From an uncultured Collinsella sp. (GTDB taxonomy: Bacteria > Actinomycetota > Coriobacteriia > Coriobacteriales > Coriobacteriaceae): DNA of 23,031 bases. The first letter of the stretch is position 1. Each line of letters opens with the position of its first letter. The stretch spans positions 1 through 23,031 of the forward strand of contig CABUCA010000032.1 in the NCBI GenBank assembly GCA_902489965.1, given 5' to 3'. The position numbers were made by a program, and so were the translations under genes. Positions 1 to 7,142 of the stretch are shown piece by piece. The notes beneath the pieces are model-generated. The model saw only the letters and a list, made by a program, of their open reading frames with translations. It searched no databases and was not told the DNA's origin.

Positions 1-40
1 GCAGTGCCCGCTTCCCCCAAGGACAATTATCAGTGCAGGT
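1..40 (-). repeat. Left arm of a perfect inverted repeat of at least 40 bp
   Basis: These 40 bases are the exact reverse complement of 22886-22925. The match runs to the first base of the window, so the true arm may be longer. Read on the minus strand, the copy follows the flippase gene, just as the other copy follows argS. Upstream of the identical block the two copies share only short words, such as AAACTA, an ACCAC-CCG block and an A-rich ACAAG block. They therefore look like old members of one family with a strongly conserved end. No coding sense is evident. Confidence 0.9.
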
Positions 41-178
41 CACAGACTTGTACTTTGTCGGTGTGGTCGGGGATTCGGTAAAAGTCTACTCACTTAGTTT
101 TGCGTGATGCATATTGTCCGCAACGAGACCCCAGCCGGGGTGATTCCATCGCAAATTCCGGTGACTGGGGGCAGCTAA
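41..178. other. Non-coding 3' flank of the flippase gene
   Basis: No gene is supported here. Read on the minus strand it is the 3' flank of the flippase. It contains a short GC hairpin (ACCCC/GGGGT, 128-141) without a T-run. Closer to position 41 it carries the diverged flank of the repeat at 1-40. Confidence 0.5.
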
Positions 179-1759
179 TTAGGCGCCGTATGGGTTGCGG
201 TCGCGCTCGATGCGTTGGCGGATGTGGGCGTACTCGATAATTAGCAACACCAGGAGTAGAGCCATGATGGCTAGGTAGCTCACCACAGCGCCCATCAGAC
301 CCAGCAGCTTAATCAGGATCACCGGCAGCACCACGCTTACGGCGAAGCAGATCAGGTAGATCTTGGTGACGTCGCCAGCGTGGCGCAATACCGTGATGAT
401 GGCGTAGATAAAATCGATGGCCGCGGTGACGCCGCCGGCGACGACCATCAGCAGCGCCAGCGTACGGTAGCGCTCAAAGCTGAGACCGTACATAAAGCTC
501 ATGAGGGGAATACCGGGACCTGCCATAAATGCGGCGCACACGCCGGTGATGACCACGATCAGCGCCATAACGGCAACAATAATCAGGTCAAAGCGACGAC
601 GCTTGCGAGGATTAGCCCAAATGCTCGACAAGCGCAGGAGCTGCGGTTTATAGACAAATCCAATGCTCAACAGAATAGCCTGAGCTGGAAAAAACAGGGC
701 ATTAAAGTACAGCTGGTATTTGTAGGCTAGTGTTCCTTCCATCACAAACTTGGGCATGCTCTCGATAAGATTGAACAGGAATAGCGCGCCAAAGAGTGGG
801 GCGCACTGGACAAACAGGTGGCCGACCTCGCGCAGGCTTACGCGGCGCGATTTTTCGGTCTCGAGCAGGGCGAGCGGCGCGGTGACCAGCACGAGCGAGG
901 CGATCGCGGCGATGCCCATGGCCATGGCCGCGATGGGCATGCTACGCGTGAGGAACAGCGCCACGCTGAAGACCGCGATGACGCCGACGGAGCGTAGCGT
1001 TTGACTCATTCCAGCCAAGTAGAGCTTGTCGGCCTGCTGCAGGCGGCCTTCGTACACGTCGGCGACGCCGTCGATGACCTTATACAGGTAGACGCCCAGG
1101 CCGATCGTCGCCATCTGCGCGTCATAGCCGCGGGCGCTGCTATACATGAGGCCGCAGCCTAGGGCGAGCGCTCCGCAGATCCAACGATTGAGCTGGTAGG
1201 AGGCGAAGGAGGTTTTTTCGTCGATGTCCGAGACCTGAAAGTTGCGCACGCCGTAGTTGCACGCGATCATGATGAGCGTGCCGGTAACAAAGGCGATGGA
1301 GAACTTGCCGGCCTCCTCGGCGCCCACGAGCTGCGTCGACACAATGGTGAGCAGCGGAAACGCCATGCCCCATACGGCGGTGCCCAGGGTGTTCCAAAGA
1401 TAGTCGCGACTGGTGGCGTGCTCCTCGTATTCCGCTTCCTGCATGGAGAAGCCGCCGCCGTAGACGGCGCCGAGCAGACGGTTCCACCAAGCGTTGACCA
1501 TGCGGCGGACGGGGCCGGGCTTGCGATCGCGTTCGCGCCGGCGACGTGTGGCTTGGCTGCTATCGGGCCCGCCGGCGTTGCGCTGACTCAGCTCTTGGAT
1601 GCGTGCGAGTTCCTCGGCAGTGTGCGAGGCAGGGAAGAGGCCGTTCTCGATGCGGCCGCCCTGGGCCTTCGCGGCGCCGTCTCTCGATGCAGCGGGGTTG
1701 GAGACGCCGTTGCGGCGGGCGATGGCGCGGCGAATGCTATCGAGGGGCGTGATGCTCAA
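179..1759 (-). CDS. Polysaccharide/oligosaccharide flippase-like membrane protein (Wzx/MATE-like)
   Basis: A 526-residue polytopic membrane protein. Residues 1 to about 110 are hydrophilic and Arg/Ala/Gly-rich and should be cytoplasmic. From about residue 120 a series of roughly 12 hydrophobic segments runs to a short basic C-terminus. Length and hydropathy fit the polysaccharide biosynthesis/flippase family of the MOP superfamily, which moves lipid-linked glycans across the membrane. No short diagnostic motif was found, so the family call rests on overall pattern. The start is a TTG at 1757-1759, preceded on the minus strand by AAAGGA at a suitable distance. It is divergent from lctP and not in a visible glycan cluster, so the substrate is unknown. 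The roughly 110-residue leader is longer than usual for this family. Confidence 0.7.
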   Translation of the reverse strand: MSITPLDSIRRAIARRNGVSNPAASRDGAAKAQGGRIENGLFPASHTAEELARIQELSQRNAGGPDSSQATRRRRERDRKPGPVRRMVNAWWNRLLGAVYGGGFSMQEAEYEEHATSRDYLWNTLGTAVWGMAFPLLTIVSTQLVGAEEAGKFSIAFVTGTLIMIACNYGVRNFQVSDIDEKTSFASYQLNRWICGALALGCGLMYSSARGYDAQMATIGLGVYLYKVIDGVADVYEGRLQQADKLYLAGMSQTLRSVGVIAVFSVALFLTRSMPIAAMAMGIAAIASLVLVTAPLALLETEKSRRVSLREVGHLFVQCAPLFGALFLFNLIESMPKFVMEGTLAYKYQLYFNALFFPAQAILLSIGFVYKPQLLRLSSIWANPRKRRRFDLIIVAVMALIVVITGVCAAFMAGPGIPLMSFMYGLSFERYRTLALLMVVAGGVTAAIDFIYAIITVLRHAGDVTKIYLICFAVSVVLPVILIKLLGLMGAVVSYLAIMALLLVLLIIEYAHIRQRIERDRNPYGA

Positions 1760-1818
1760 AGCGGAGTCCTTTCTATTGCTGCGCTTTAGTATAGACGCGA
1801 CGGTGTTCGTTCGTGTTT

Positions 1819-1835
1819 TTGAACGGATTGTTCAA
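1819..1835. promoter_or_regulatory. Inverted repeat in the flippase-lctP divergent intergenic region
   Basis: TTGAAC and GTTCAA form perfect 6-bp arms around a 5-bp spacer, between two divergently transcribed genes. A TATACT hexamer on the minus strand (about 1790-1795) could be the flippase -10 box. Use of the repeat as an operator is inferred from position only. Confidence 0.3.
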
Positions 1836-1939
1836 TAATTTCGGCGGGCGGCTGTAATTTGTCGGTAAACGTGCGGTATCCTGTTGAAGTTTTGTGACAC
1901 CCCCGATGCCGCCCACGCGGTACCAAGGAGCTTCTACCT

Positions 1940-3511
1940 ATGGACGTCGCCGCATTCTTACTGGCTCTTGTGCCGATTATTTGGCTGGTCGTGATGCTGC
2001 TGTGCTTTAAATGGCCAGCTTGGAAGGCCGCTATCGGATCGTTTGTCCTTTCGTGCTTGCTTGCCTTCGCATGGTGGCACCTGCCGGCAGCGCAGATCGC
2101 GACCGCCTCGCTCGAAGGTTTTTTGATGGCTCTGTGGCCCATCGTCCTGGTGATCATCGCCGCGGTGTTCACGTATAACCTTTGCGTTCGTACGGGCGCC
2201 ATGGACGTGATCGGCAGCATGATCACCTCCATCAGCAGCGACCGCCGTCTGCTGGCGCTGCTCGTGGCTTGGTGCTTCGGTGGCTTTATGGAGGGCATGG
2301 CCGGCTTCGGTACCGCTGTCGCCATTCCCGCCGGCATGCTCGCGGGCCTGGGCTTTGAGGCCGTGCCTGCCGTGCTCATCTGCCTGCTGGCCAACGGCGT
2401 GCCCACGCCCTACGGCTCCATCGGCATCCCCACGGTGTCCGTTGCCGACCTGGTGGGTTTGGATTCCCTTCACCTAGCGACCGTTCAGCTGGTGCAGCTC
2501 GCACCGTTCTTTGTGGTGATGCCGCTATTTATTGTGCTGGTTGCGGGCCGTGTTGCCGATGACCAGGGCAATGCCGCGAGTGTGGGCGAGCGCCTGCACG
2601 GTGTTGCCGGCGTGGCGTTGCTCTCCGGCGTGTCGTTTGTCGGCGCGGCTCTGGTCGTTGCCATGTTTGTGGGCCCCGAGCTGGCCGTGGTCGTAGGATC
2701 CATCGTGTCGCTCGCGCTGACCGCCGCGCTTGCCATGCGCGCCGAGAAGTCCGGTCACCTGGACGCGCGCTTCCATATGAATATCGAGGCCGGCGAACAG
2801 CTCACCGTTAAGTCGGCGCTTTCTGCCTGGTCGTGCTTCATCCTGATTTTTGTGCTGCTGCTGGGTACCTCCAACCTGGTTCCCGTCGTGCACGCCGCGC
2901 TCGCGCCGTTTGCGAGCCACGTGCAGGTGTATTGCGGCGAGAACCCCGGTACGCTTACGTTTTCGTGGATCAACACACCGGGTGTCTGGATCTTCCTGGC
3001 CGCGTTTATCGGCGGTGCGATTCAGGGCGCTTCGCCGCGTCTAATGGGCGAGGTGCTGGCCGCGACCGTCAAGCAGATGATGCCGACGGTAATTACGATG
3101 CTTTCGGTGCTGGGCTGCGCCAAGGTGATGGGCTATGCGGGCATGATCTCTTCGATCAGCGCGTTTTGCATTGCGGTCGCCGGTGGGCTGTACCCGATTC
3201 TGGCCCCGTGGATCGGTGCCGTCGGTGCGTTCGTGACCGGTTCGGGCACGTCCTCGGGCATGCTGTTTGGTCCCATCCAGAGCCAGGCGGCTACGGCGCT
3301 GGGCGTGAGTGACTACTGGATGGTCGCGCTGAACGCCCTGGGTGTCGCCGCCGGTAAGATGATCTCGCCGCAGACCCTCGCCATTGGCCTTGCCGCCGTG
3401 CACGTGCGCGGTAAGGACGCCGAGCTCCTGGGCGCAGTGCTGCCCTACGCCGCCGGCATGCTGGTCCTCATGAGCGTCATCGCCATGCTCGGCCAAGGCC
3501 TGCCGCTGTAG
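1940..3511 (+). CDS. lctP: L-lactate permease
   Basis: A 523-residue integral membrane protein of the LctP lactate permease family, which imports L-lactate (and often glycolate) with protons. It is hydrophobic throughout, with about a dozen predicted membrane spans. It shows family-typical Gly-rich segments: FMEGMAGFGTAVAIPAG near residue 115, the NGVPTPYGSIGIP stretch near residue 155, and a GSGTSSGMLFGPIQSQAA stretch near residue 435. An AAGGAG Shine-Dalgarno lies just upstream of the ATG. Length is normal. No lactate dehydrogenase genes (lldEFG or lldD) adjoin it. The next gene is pckA, so imported lactate could feed pyruvate/oxaloacetate metabolism, but that link is inferred. The 3' end runs directly into a cluster of GGGGAC-core repeats. 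Confidence 0.93.
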   Translation: MDVAAFLLALVPIIWLVVMLLCFKWPAWKAAIGSFVLSCLLAFAWWHLPAAQIATASLEGFLMALWPIVLVIIAAVFTYNLCVRTGAMDVIGSMITSISSDRRLLALLVAWCFGGFMEGMAGFGTAVAIPAGMLAGLGFEAVPAVLICLLANGVPTPYGSIGIPTVSVADLVGLDSLHLATVQLVQLAPFFVVMPLFIVLVAGRVADDQGNAASVGERLHGVAGVALLSGVSFVGAALVVAMFVGPELAVVVGSIVSLALTAALAMRAEKSGHLDARFHMNIEAGEQLTVKSALSAWSCFILIFVLLLGTSNLVPVVHAALAPFASHVQVYCGENPGTLTFSWINTPGVWIFLAAFIGGAIQGASPRLMGEVLAATVKQMMPTVITMLSVLGCAKVMGYAGMISSISAFCIAVAGGLYPILAPWIGAVGAFVTGSGTSSGMLFGPIQSQAATALGVSDYWMVALNALGVAAGKMISPQTLAIGLAAVHVRGKDAELLGAVLPYAAGMLVLMSVIAMLGQGLPL

Positions 3512-3512
3512 T

Positions 3513-3541
3513 CGGCACTCGGGGACGTTCCTTATGTGCCG
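3513..3541 (+). repeat. Family B repeat, copy 1
   Basis: A 29-nt unit with arms CGGCAC and GTGCCG around a 17-nt non-palindromic centre that reads ..GGGGACGTTCC... It begins 2 nt after the lctP stop codon. The same unit occurs inverted at 3540-3568 and directly at 16360-16388, always with a 17-nt centre. Confidence 0.8.
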
Positions 3542-3568
3542 GCACTTTGGGAACGTCCCTAAGTGCCG
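3540..3568 (-). repeat. Family B repeat, copy 2 (inverted)
   Basis: It has the same 29-nt architecture as copy 1 but the centre is in the opposite orientation. The unit overlaps copy 1 by two bases at a shared CCGG. Together the two make a head-to-head pair, with GGGACGTTCC and GGAACGTCCC as a longer inverted repeat. The pair could fold into one strong hairpin in lctP mRNA. Confidence 0.8.
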
Positions 3569-3574
3569 GCATCC

Positions 3575-3614
3575 GGGGACACTCCTTGGCTGTTGCCTGT
3601 TCAAGTGTGTCCCC
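3575..3614. repeat. GGGGACAC inverted repeat
   Basis: GGGGACAC at 3575-3582 pairs with GTGTCCCC at 3607-3614. Each arm begins with the GGGGAC word found in the centres of families A and B. It lies inside the repeat cluster between lctP and pckA and looks like a degenerate pair of related units. Confidence 0.6.
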
Positions 3615-3619
3615 AACGA

Positions 3620-3650
3620 CTAGTCGTTTAAGAACGTCCCCAATGACTAG
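3620..3650 (-). repeat. GGGGAC-core repeat with a third arm type
   Basis: The arms CTAGTCGTT (3620-3628) and AATGACTAG (3642-3650) pair with one mismatch-type position. They enclose a centre that reads GGGGACGTTCTTA on the minus strand. The centre is close to that of family B, but the arms are unrelated to those of families A and B. Confidence 0.5.
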
Positions 3651-3699
3651 GCCGCTTGCGTGCGATTTTTGACCGTTGAGCGGGCGCTTCGCCGTTGCC

Positions 3700-3748
3700 G
3701 CAAAAACGTTTTTGCATATCGGGTACAACGGGCTTTACGTGAGTAAAG
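3700..3748. promoter_or_regulatory. Two operator-like palindromes upstream of pckA
   Basis: GCAAAAACGTTTTTGC at 3700-3715 is a perfect 16-bp palindrome with a central CG, the symmetry typical of LacI-family operators. A second inverted repeat, CTTTAC-gtga-GTAAAG, lies at 3733-3748. The two centres are 33 bp apart, about three helical turns, and the pair ends 41 bp before the pckA start. Their role as a control site for carbon-source regulation of pckA is inferred. No regulator gene is nearby. Confidence 0.45.
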
Positions 3749-3789
3749 TGCGTGCCGCGTCCACGTGTCGCGCTTTTAAAGGAGGCCCC

Positions 3790-5460
3790 ATGCCTGGTGT
3801 TACCCCTGCAGAAGTTCTATCCAACTTTGGCATTACGCTGGTCGAAGATCCCGCCGAGAACCAGCCCCGCCTGCTGGTTGACCTGCCGGCAGCCGAGCTC
3901 GTCGAGCATGCGATTCGCCGCGAAGAGGGCCGTATGGCCTCCAACGGCGCACTCGTGATCGAGACGGGGGAGCGTACCGGACGTTCGCCCAACGACCGCT
4001 TTATCGTCGATACGCCCGACGTGCACGACAAGATTGCCTGGGGCGCCGTCAACCGCCCGCTGTCCGTCGAAAGCTACGAGGTCATCAAAGCCGGCATCGT
4101 CGACTATCTCAACGAGCGCGACGTGTTCGTCACCCGCGGCATGGCGGGCGCCGACCGCAACCACACGCGTCGCCTGCTCGTTGCCTGCGAGAGTGCCAGC
4201 CAGGCACTCTTTATTAAGCAGATGCTCGCCCGCCCGCTTGCCCGCGAAATCGCGCGCACCGGTGAACCCGACTTCTGCGTGCTCGCAGCGCCCGGTTATC
4301 AGTGCGACCCCGCCATCAAGGGCCTCAACTCCAGCGCCGCCGTGGTCATCAACTTCCAGGAGCGCGTGATTTTGGTCGCGGGTACCGGCTACTCCGGCGA
4401 AATCAAAAAGTCCATCTTCAGTGTCATGAACTACCTGCTGCCTGTCGAGGACGACGTGCTGCCCATGCATTGCTCGGCCAGCATGGACCCCGTCACGCAC
4501 GAGACCGCCGTGTTCTTTGGCCTGTCCGGCACCGGCAAGACCACGCTTTCGGCCAATCCCACGCGCCTGCTGATCGGCGACGACGAGCACGGTTGGTCCG
4601 ACATGGGCATCTTTAACATCGAGGGTGGCTGCTACGCCAAATGCGAGGGCCTGGACGCCTTCCACGAGCCCGAGATCTTCAACGCCGTCCGTTTTGGCGC
4701 CATTTGCGAAAACGTGGTGCTCGACGAGAACCGCAAGCCCAACTACGACGACATCTCGATCACGCACAACACGCGCGTGGCCTATCCCGTGGAGCACATT
4801 CCTAACGCGTGGACTAAGGGCATGGGCACCACTCCGAGTGTCGTGCTGTTCCTGACTTGCGACGCTTTTGGCGTGCTGCCGCCCATCTCGCGCCTGACGG
4901 CCGACGCCGCCATGTACCACTTTGTGACGGGCTTTACGGCTAAGATTCCCGGCACCGAGGTCGGCGTCACCGAGCCCACGCCCACGTTCTCTTCGCTGTT
5001 CGGCGAGCCGTTTATGCCGCTCGACCCCATGGTTTACGCCAAGATGCTTGGCGAGCGCATTGCCGACGGCCGCACACACGTGTACCTGGTCAACACCGGC
5101 TGGATTGGCGGCGGCTACGGCGTGGGTCATCGCATCGAGCTGGCCTACACGCGCTCGCTGGTCGCACGCGCCCTCGACGGCACCATCGAGGATAGCGAGT
5201 TCGTGCACGACGACATCTTTAACGTCGACATTCCCACGACGTGCCACGGCGTGCCCGATGGCATCCTGGTGCCGCGCCAATACTGGCAGAGCACCGCGCG
5301 CTACGACGAGGCCGCGCACAACCTGGCCGTGATGTTCGAGGAGAACTTCGAGAAGAAGTACTCGCATCTGCCCGAGTCCGTAAAGGCCGCCGGCCCGCAC
5401 GCTCAGGTGCCCGCCGAGGCCCGTCATCGCGGCCGCGGCCTGCTGGGACTCCGCCACTAG
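3790..5460 (+). CDS. pckA: Phosphoenolpyruvate carboxykinase (ATP)
   Basis: A 556-residue enzyme that interconverts oxaloacetate plus ATP and PEP plus CO2 plus ADP. It acts in the cytoplasm, as the entry to gluconeogenesis or, in fermenters, as a CO2-fixing step. The ATP-type signatures are present: a P-loop GLSGTGKTTLSANP near residues 244-257, GDDEHGWSD near 263 with metal-binding Asp residues, FNIEGGCYAK just after it, and TGRSPNDRF near residue 64. The ATG at 3790 follows AAAGGAGG with proper spacing. A longer frame to 3676 exists, but its extra 38 residues are un-family-like and cover the promoter region. The 3' end carries a family A repeat 15 nt after the stop. The protein is slightly longer than the roughly 530-540 residues usual for the family. 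Confidence 0.96.
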   Translation: MPGVTPAEVLSNFGITLVEDPAENQPRLLVDLPAAELVEHAIRREEGRMASNGALVIETGERTGRSPNDRFIVDTPDVHDKIAWGAVNRPLSVESYEVIKAGIVDYLNERDVFVTRGMAGADRNHTRRLLVACESASQALFIKQMLARPLAREIARTGEPDFCVLAAPGYQCDPAIKGLNSSAAVVINFQERVILVAGTGYSGEIKKSIFSVMNYLLPVEDDVLPMHCSASMDPVTHETAVFFGLSGTGKTTLSANPTRLLIGDDEHGWSDMGIFNIEGGCYAKCEGLDAFHEPEIFNAVRFGAICENVVLDENRKPNYDDISITHNTRVAYPVEHIPNAWTKGMGTTPSVVLFLTCDAFGVLPPISRLTADAAMYHFVTGFTAKIPGTEVGVTEPTPTFSSLFGEPFMPLDPMVYAKMLGERIADGRTHVYLVNTGWIGGGYGVGHRIELAYTRSLVARALDGTIEDSEFVHDDIFNVDIPTTCHGVPDGILVPRQYWQSTARYDEAAHNLAVMFEENFEKKYSHLPESVKAAGPHAQVPAEARHRGRGLLGLRH

Positions 5461-5475
5461 CGTCGCCTCAGACCC

Positions 5476-5516
5476 AAAACCACCACAAAGGGGACAGGCA
5501 CCTTTGTGGTGGTTTT
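5476..5516 (-). repeat. Family A repeat, copy 1 (bidirectional terminator-like)
   Basis: A perfect 15-bp inverted repeat, AAAACCACCACAAAG with its complement, around the 11-nt centre GGGACAGGCAC. The stem ends in TTTT on either strand, as an intrinsic terminator would. It lies 15 nt past the pckA stop. Orientation is given as minus because GTGCCTGTCCC, the majority centre, reads on that strand. Confidence 0.9.
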
Positions 5517-5584
5517 GCTCGCGCGGATGACTCAGGTTGCAATACGCCTGACATATCGCCCCCTTCTCCGGATGGGGGCAGCGT

Positions 5585-5643
5585 AAGCGCTCTTGTGGCG
5601 GCACCGTAGGACTTTGAAGGTGGCCGTCGTAAGGGCGCTTTTT
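5585..5643 (+). terminator. Long terminator or attenuator hairpin before the B3/4 gene
   Basis: AAGCGCTCTT (5585-5594) pairs with AAGGGCGCTT (5631-5640), using one G-U pair, and is followed by a run of five T. The interior GGCGGCACC/GGTGGCC can form a second stem with a bulge. It ends only 40 nt before the downstream start codon. It is therefore either a second terminator for pckA or a leader attenuator. A GCCCCC/GGGGGC hairpin lies just upstream (about 5560-5580). Confidence 0.6.
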
Positions 5644-5683
5644 AGGTGCCCTCGCTCGGGCGCGCACAATGAAGGGAGAGCGT

Positions 5684-6403
5684 ATGAAGAGCTTTATTGC
5701 CGAGGATTCATTCTGGGAGCTGTTTCCGCGGGCAGCGGTCGGCGTTGTGGTTGTGAAGGGCATGAAGCCCGCGGCTCAGATTCCTCAAGAGGACGTGGAT
5801 GCGATTGCGGCGTTGCTCGACCGCGCCAATATCGACGCGGAGCGTCATCTGACCAGCGATACTATCAGCGAGAATGCGCCGGTTAAGGCTTGGCGTGACG
5901 CGTACCGGCTGTTCAAGACTAAAAAGGGCGCGCGTTGCTCAGTTGAGAACCTGCTCAAGCGCGTGCTCAAAGGCAAGCCGGTCGGCCACATCACGCCGGC
6001 GGTGGATATCTACAACACGATTTCGTTGACTTATGCGTTGCCCGTTGGCGGTGAGGATTTGCATGCTATTGAGGGCAATCTGCGCCTGGCAGTGACCGAC
6101 GGCGGCGACGCGTTCTTGCCGCTTGGCGAGGAGACGGATGATCCGACGCTGCCCGGTGAGCTTGCCTATATCGATGATGCGGGCGCCGTCTGCCGTTGCT
6201 GGAACTGGCGCGATGGCGTTCGCACGGCGCTGTCCGATGATTCGGCGGACGCATTTCTGGCGATTGAGTGCGTGGAGCCCGAGCGGATGGGGGATTGCCA
6301 GGCTGCCATCGATCGCTTGGCCGAGCTGCTCGAGCGCTATCTGGGAGCGACGGTCGTCGTTAAGACGCTTGTGACCCGCGACAATCCTTGCATGGAGCTG
6401 TAG
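5684..6403 (+). CDS. B3/4 domain-containing protein (PheT editing-domain-like)
   Basis: A 239-residue soluble protein related to the B3/B4 domain of the phenylalanyl-tRNA synthetase beta chain, the fold that hydrolyses mischarged Tyr-tRNA(Phe). Free-standing B3/4 proteins are common, but most lack a proven substrate. The best evidence is the segment VDIYNTISLTYALPVGGEDL near residues 110-130, which matches the family's VxxYNxxSLxxxLPVGxxD pattern, followed by a Gly-rich strand region with LPLGEE. The N-terminal ~80 residues are the usual alpha/beta leader. The start is ATG 5684, with GAAGGGAG five bases upstream. The ATG at 5669 would leave the Shine-Dalgarno inside the gene. A terminator-like hairpin in the leader and a family A repeat 26 nt past the stop flank it. 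Confidence 0.8.
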   Translation: MKSFIAEDSFWELFPRAAVGVVVVKGMKPAAQIPQEDVDAIAALLDRANIDAERHLTSDTISENAPVKAWRDAYRLFKTKKGARCSVENLLKRVLKGKPVGHITPAVDIYNTISLTYALPVGGEDLHAIEGNLRLAVTDGGDAFLPLGEETDDPTLPGELAYIDDAGAVCRCWNWRDGVRTALSDDSADAFLAIECVEPERMGDCQAAIDRLAELLERYLGATVVVKTLVTRDNPCMEL

Positions 6404-6429
6404 CGGCGTCTAGAACCTATTGATGTCCC

Positions 6430-6468
6430 AAACCACCACAAAGGTGCCTGTCCTCTTTGTGGTGGTTT
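6430..6468 (+). repeat. Family A repeat, copy 2
   Basis: Arms AAACCACCACAAAG and complement surround the centre GTGCCTGTCCT, which has one change from the consensus centre. A T-run follows on the plus strand. It lies 26 nt past the B3/4 gene stop and is probably its terminator. Confidence 0.9.
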
Positions 6469-6573
6469 TTATGTTGATGGGTTAACAAATAGGGCGTGCA
6501 GGGCTGCCGGCCGTTAAGTACGGCTAAGATGTTTACCCGTTAGCATTATGCAAGCGAAAGGCGGTCGTCTCCC

Positions 6574-7023
6574 ATGCAGCAGAGCGACGAGACACGTTTC
6601 GAGGACTTTGTCGGACTGATCAGCGGACTCTACAAGGAGATCCAGCGCATTAAGACGTCTGAGGGCGCAAGGCTGGGTCTCAAGGGCTCCGACGTTATGT
6701 GCCTGTACTATCTTGAGCGCAGCAAGGACGGCCTGACTGGCGCCGACCTGGCTCGCATGGCAGGCGTGACCCGCGCCGCCGTCTCGCGTACGCTGGCGCA
6801 TCTGGAGGAGGGTGGCTACGTCGAGGTCGATGATTCGGGCGATGCCGCCGTTAAGTATCGTGCTCCGGTGCGCCTGACCGCTCTGGGCGGCGAGAGCATG
6901 AGCGAGGCGGACCGCATCATTCGCGAGGTGCTCGATACCACCGGTAAGGCTATGGGTGTGGAGCAGCGCGAGCAGATGTATGCGTCGCTGCGCACGATTC
7001 TCAACACCCTGCGCGAGATCTAA
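6574..7023 (+). CDS. MarR-family transcriptional regulator
   Basis: A 149-residue DNA-binding protein with the MarR plan: N- and C-terminal dimerisation helices around a winged helix-turn-helix. The segment LTGADLARMAGVTRAAVSRT near residues 55-75 is the recognition helix pair. LEEGGYVEVD forms the start of the wing, and the basic beta-hairpin RAPVRLT follows. A GAAAGGCGG Shine-Dalgarno-like stretch lies upstream of the ATG. It is followed 120 nt later by a co-directional DegV gene. The DegV/FakB proteins bind fatty acids and some MarR proteins (FabT) control fatty acid genes, so a link is possible but unproven. No ligand or target can be assigned from sequence. Confidence 0.88.
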   Translation: MQQSDETRFEDFVGLISGLYKEIQRIKTSEGARLGLKGSDVMCLYYLERSKDGLTGADLARMAGVTRAAVSRTLAHLEEGGYVEVDDSGDAAVKYRAPVRLTALGGESMSEADRIIREVLDTTGKAMGVEQREQMYASLRTILNTLREI

Positions 7024-7142
7024 GGCCGCCAAGGCATTTGCTTCCAATTAACAACTGCATAGTCCCGTTTGAGTGCGTATGCCGTGCCGGGGCATTGCTG
7101 TCAAAATTCCCCGCGAGAGGTCCGCGAAAGAAAGGATTCGCT

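Noticed and set aside
3676..3789. N-terminal extension of pckA
   Set aside because: It overlaps the two palindromes and promoter region; the start at 3790 has a near-perfect Shine-Dalgarno.
3817..5763. Long open frame of 648 codons on the minus strand
   Set aside because: It is the antisense shadow of pckA, its composition is unlike a protein (His/Val/Gly-rich), and it has no Shine-Dalgarno or family features. A similar 627-codon shadow lies under argS (20814-22697).
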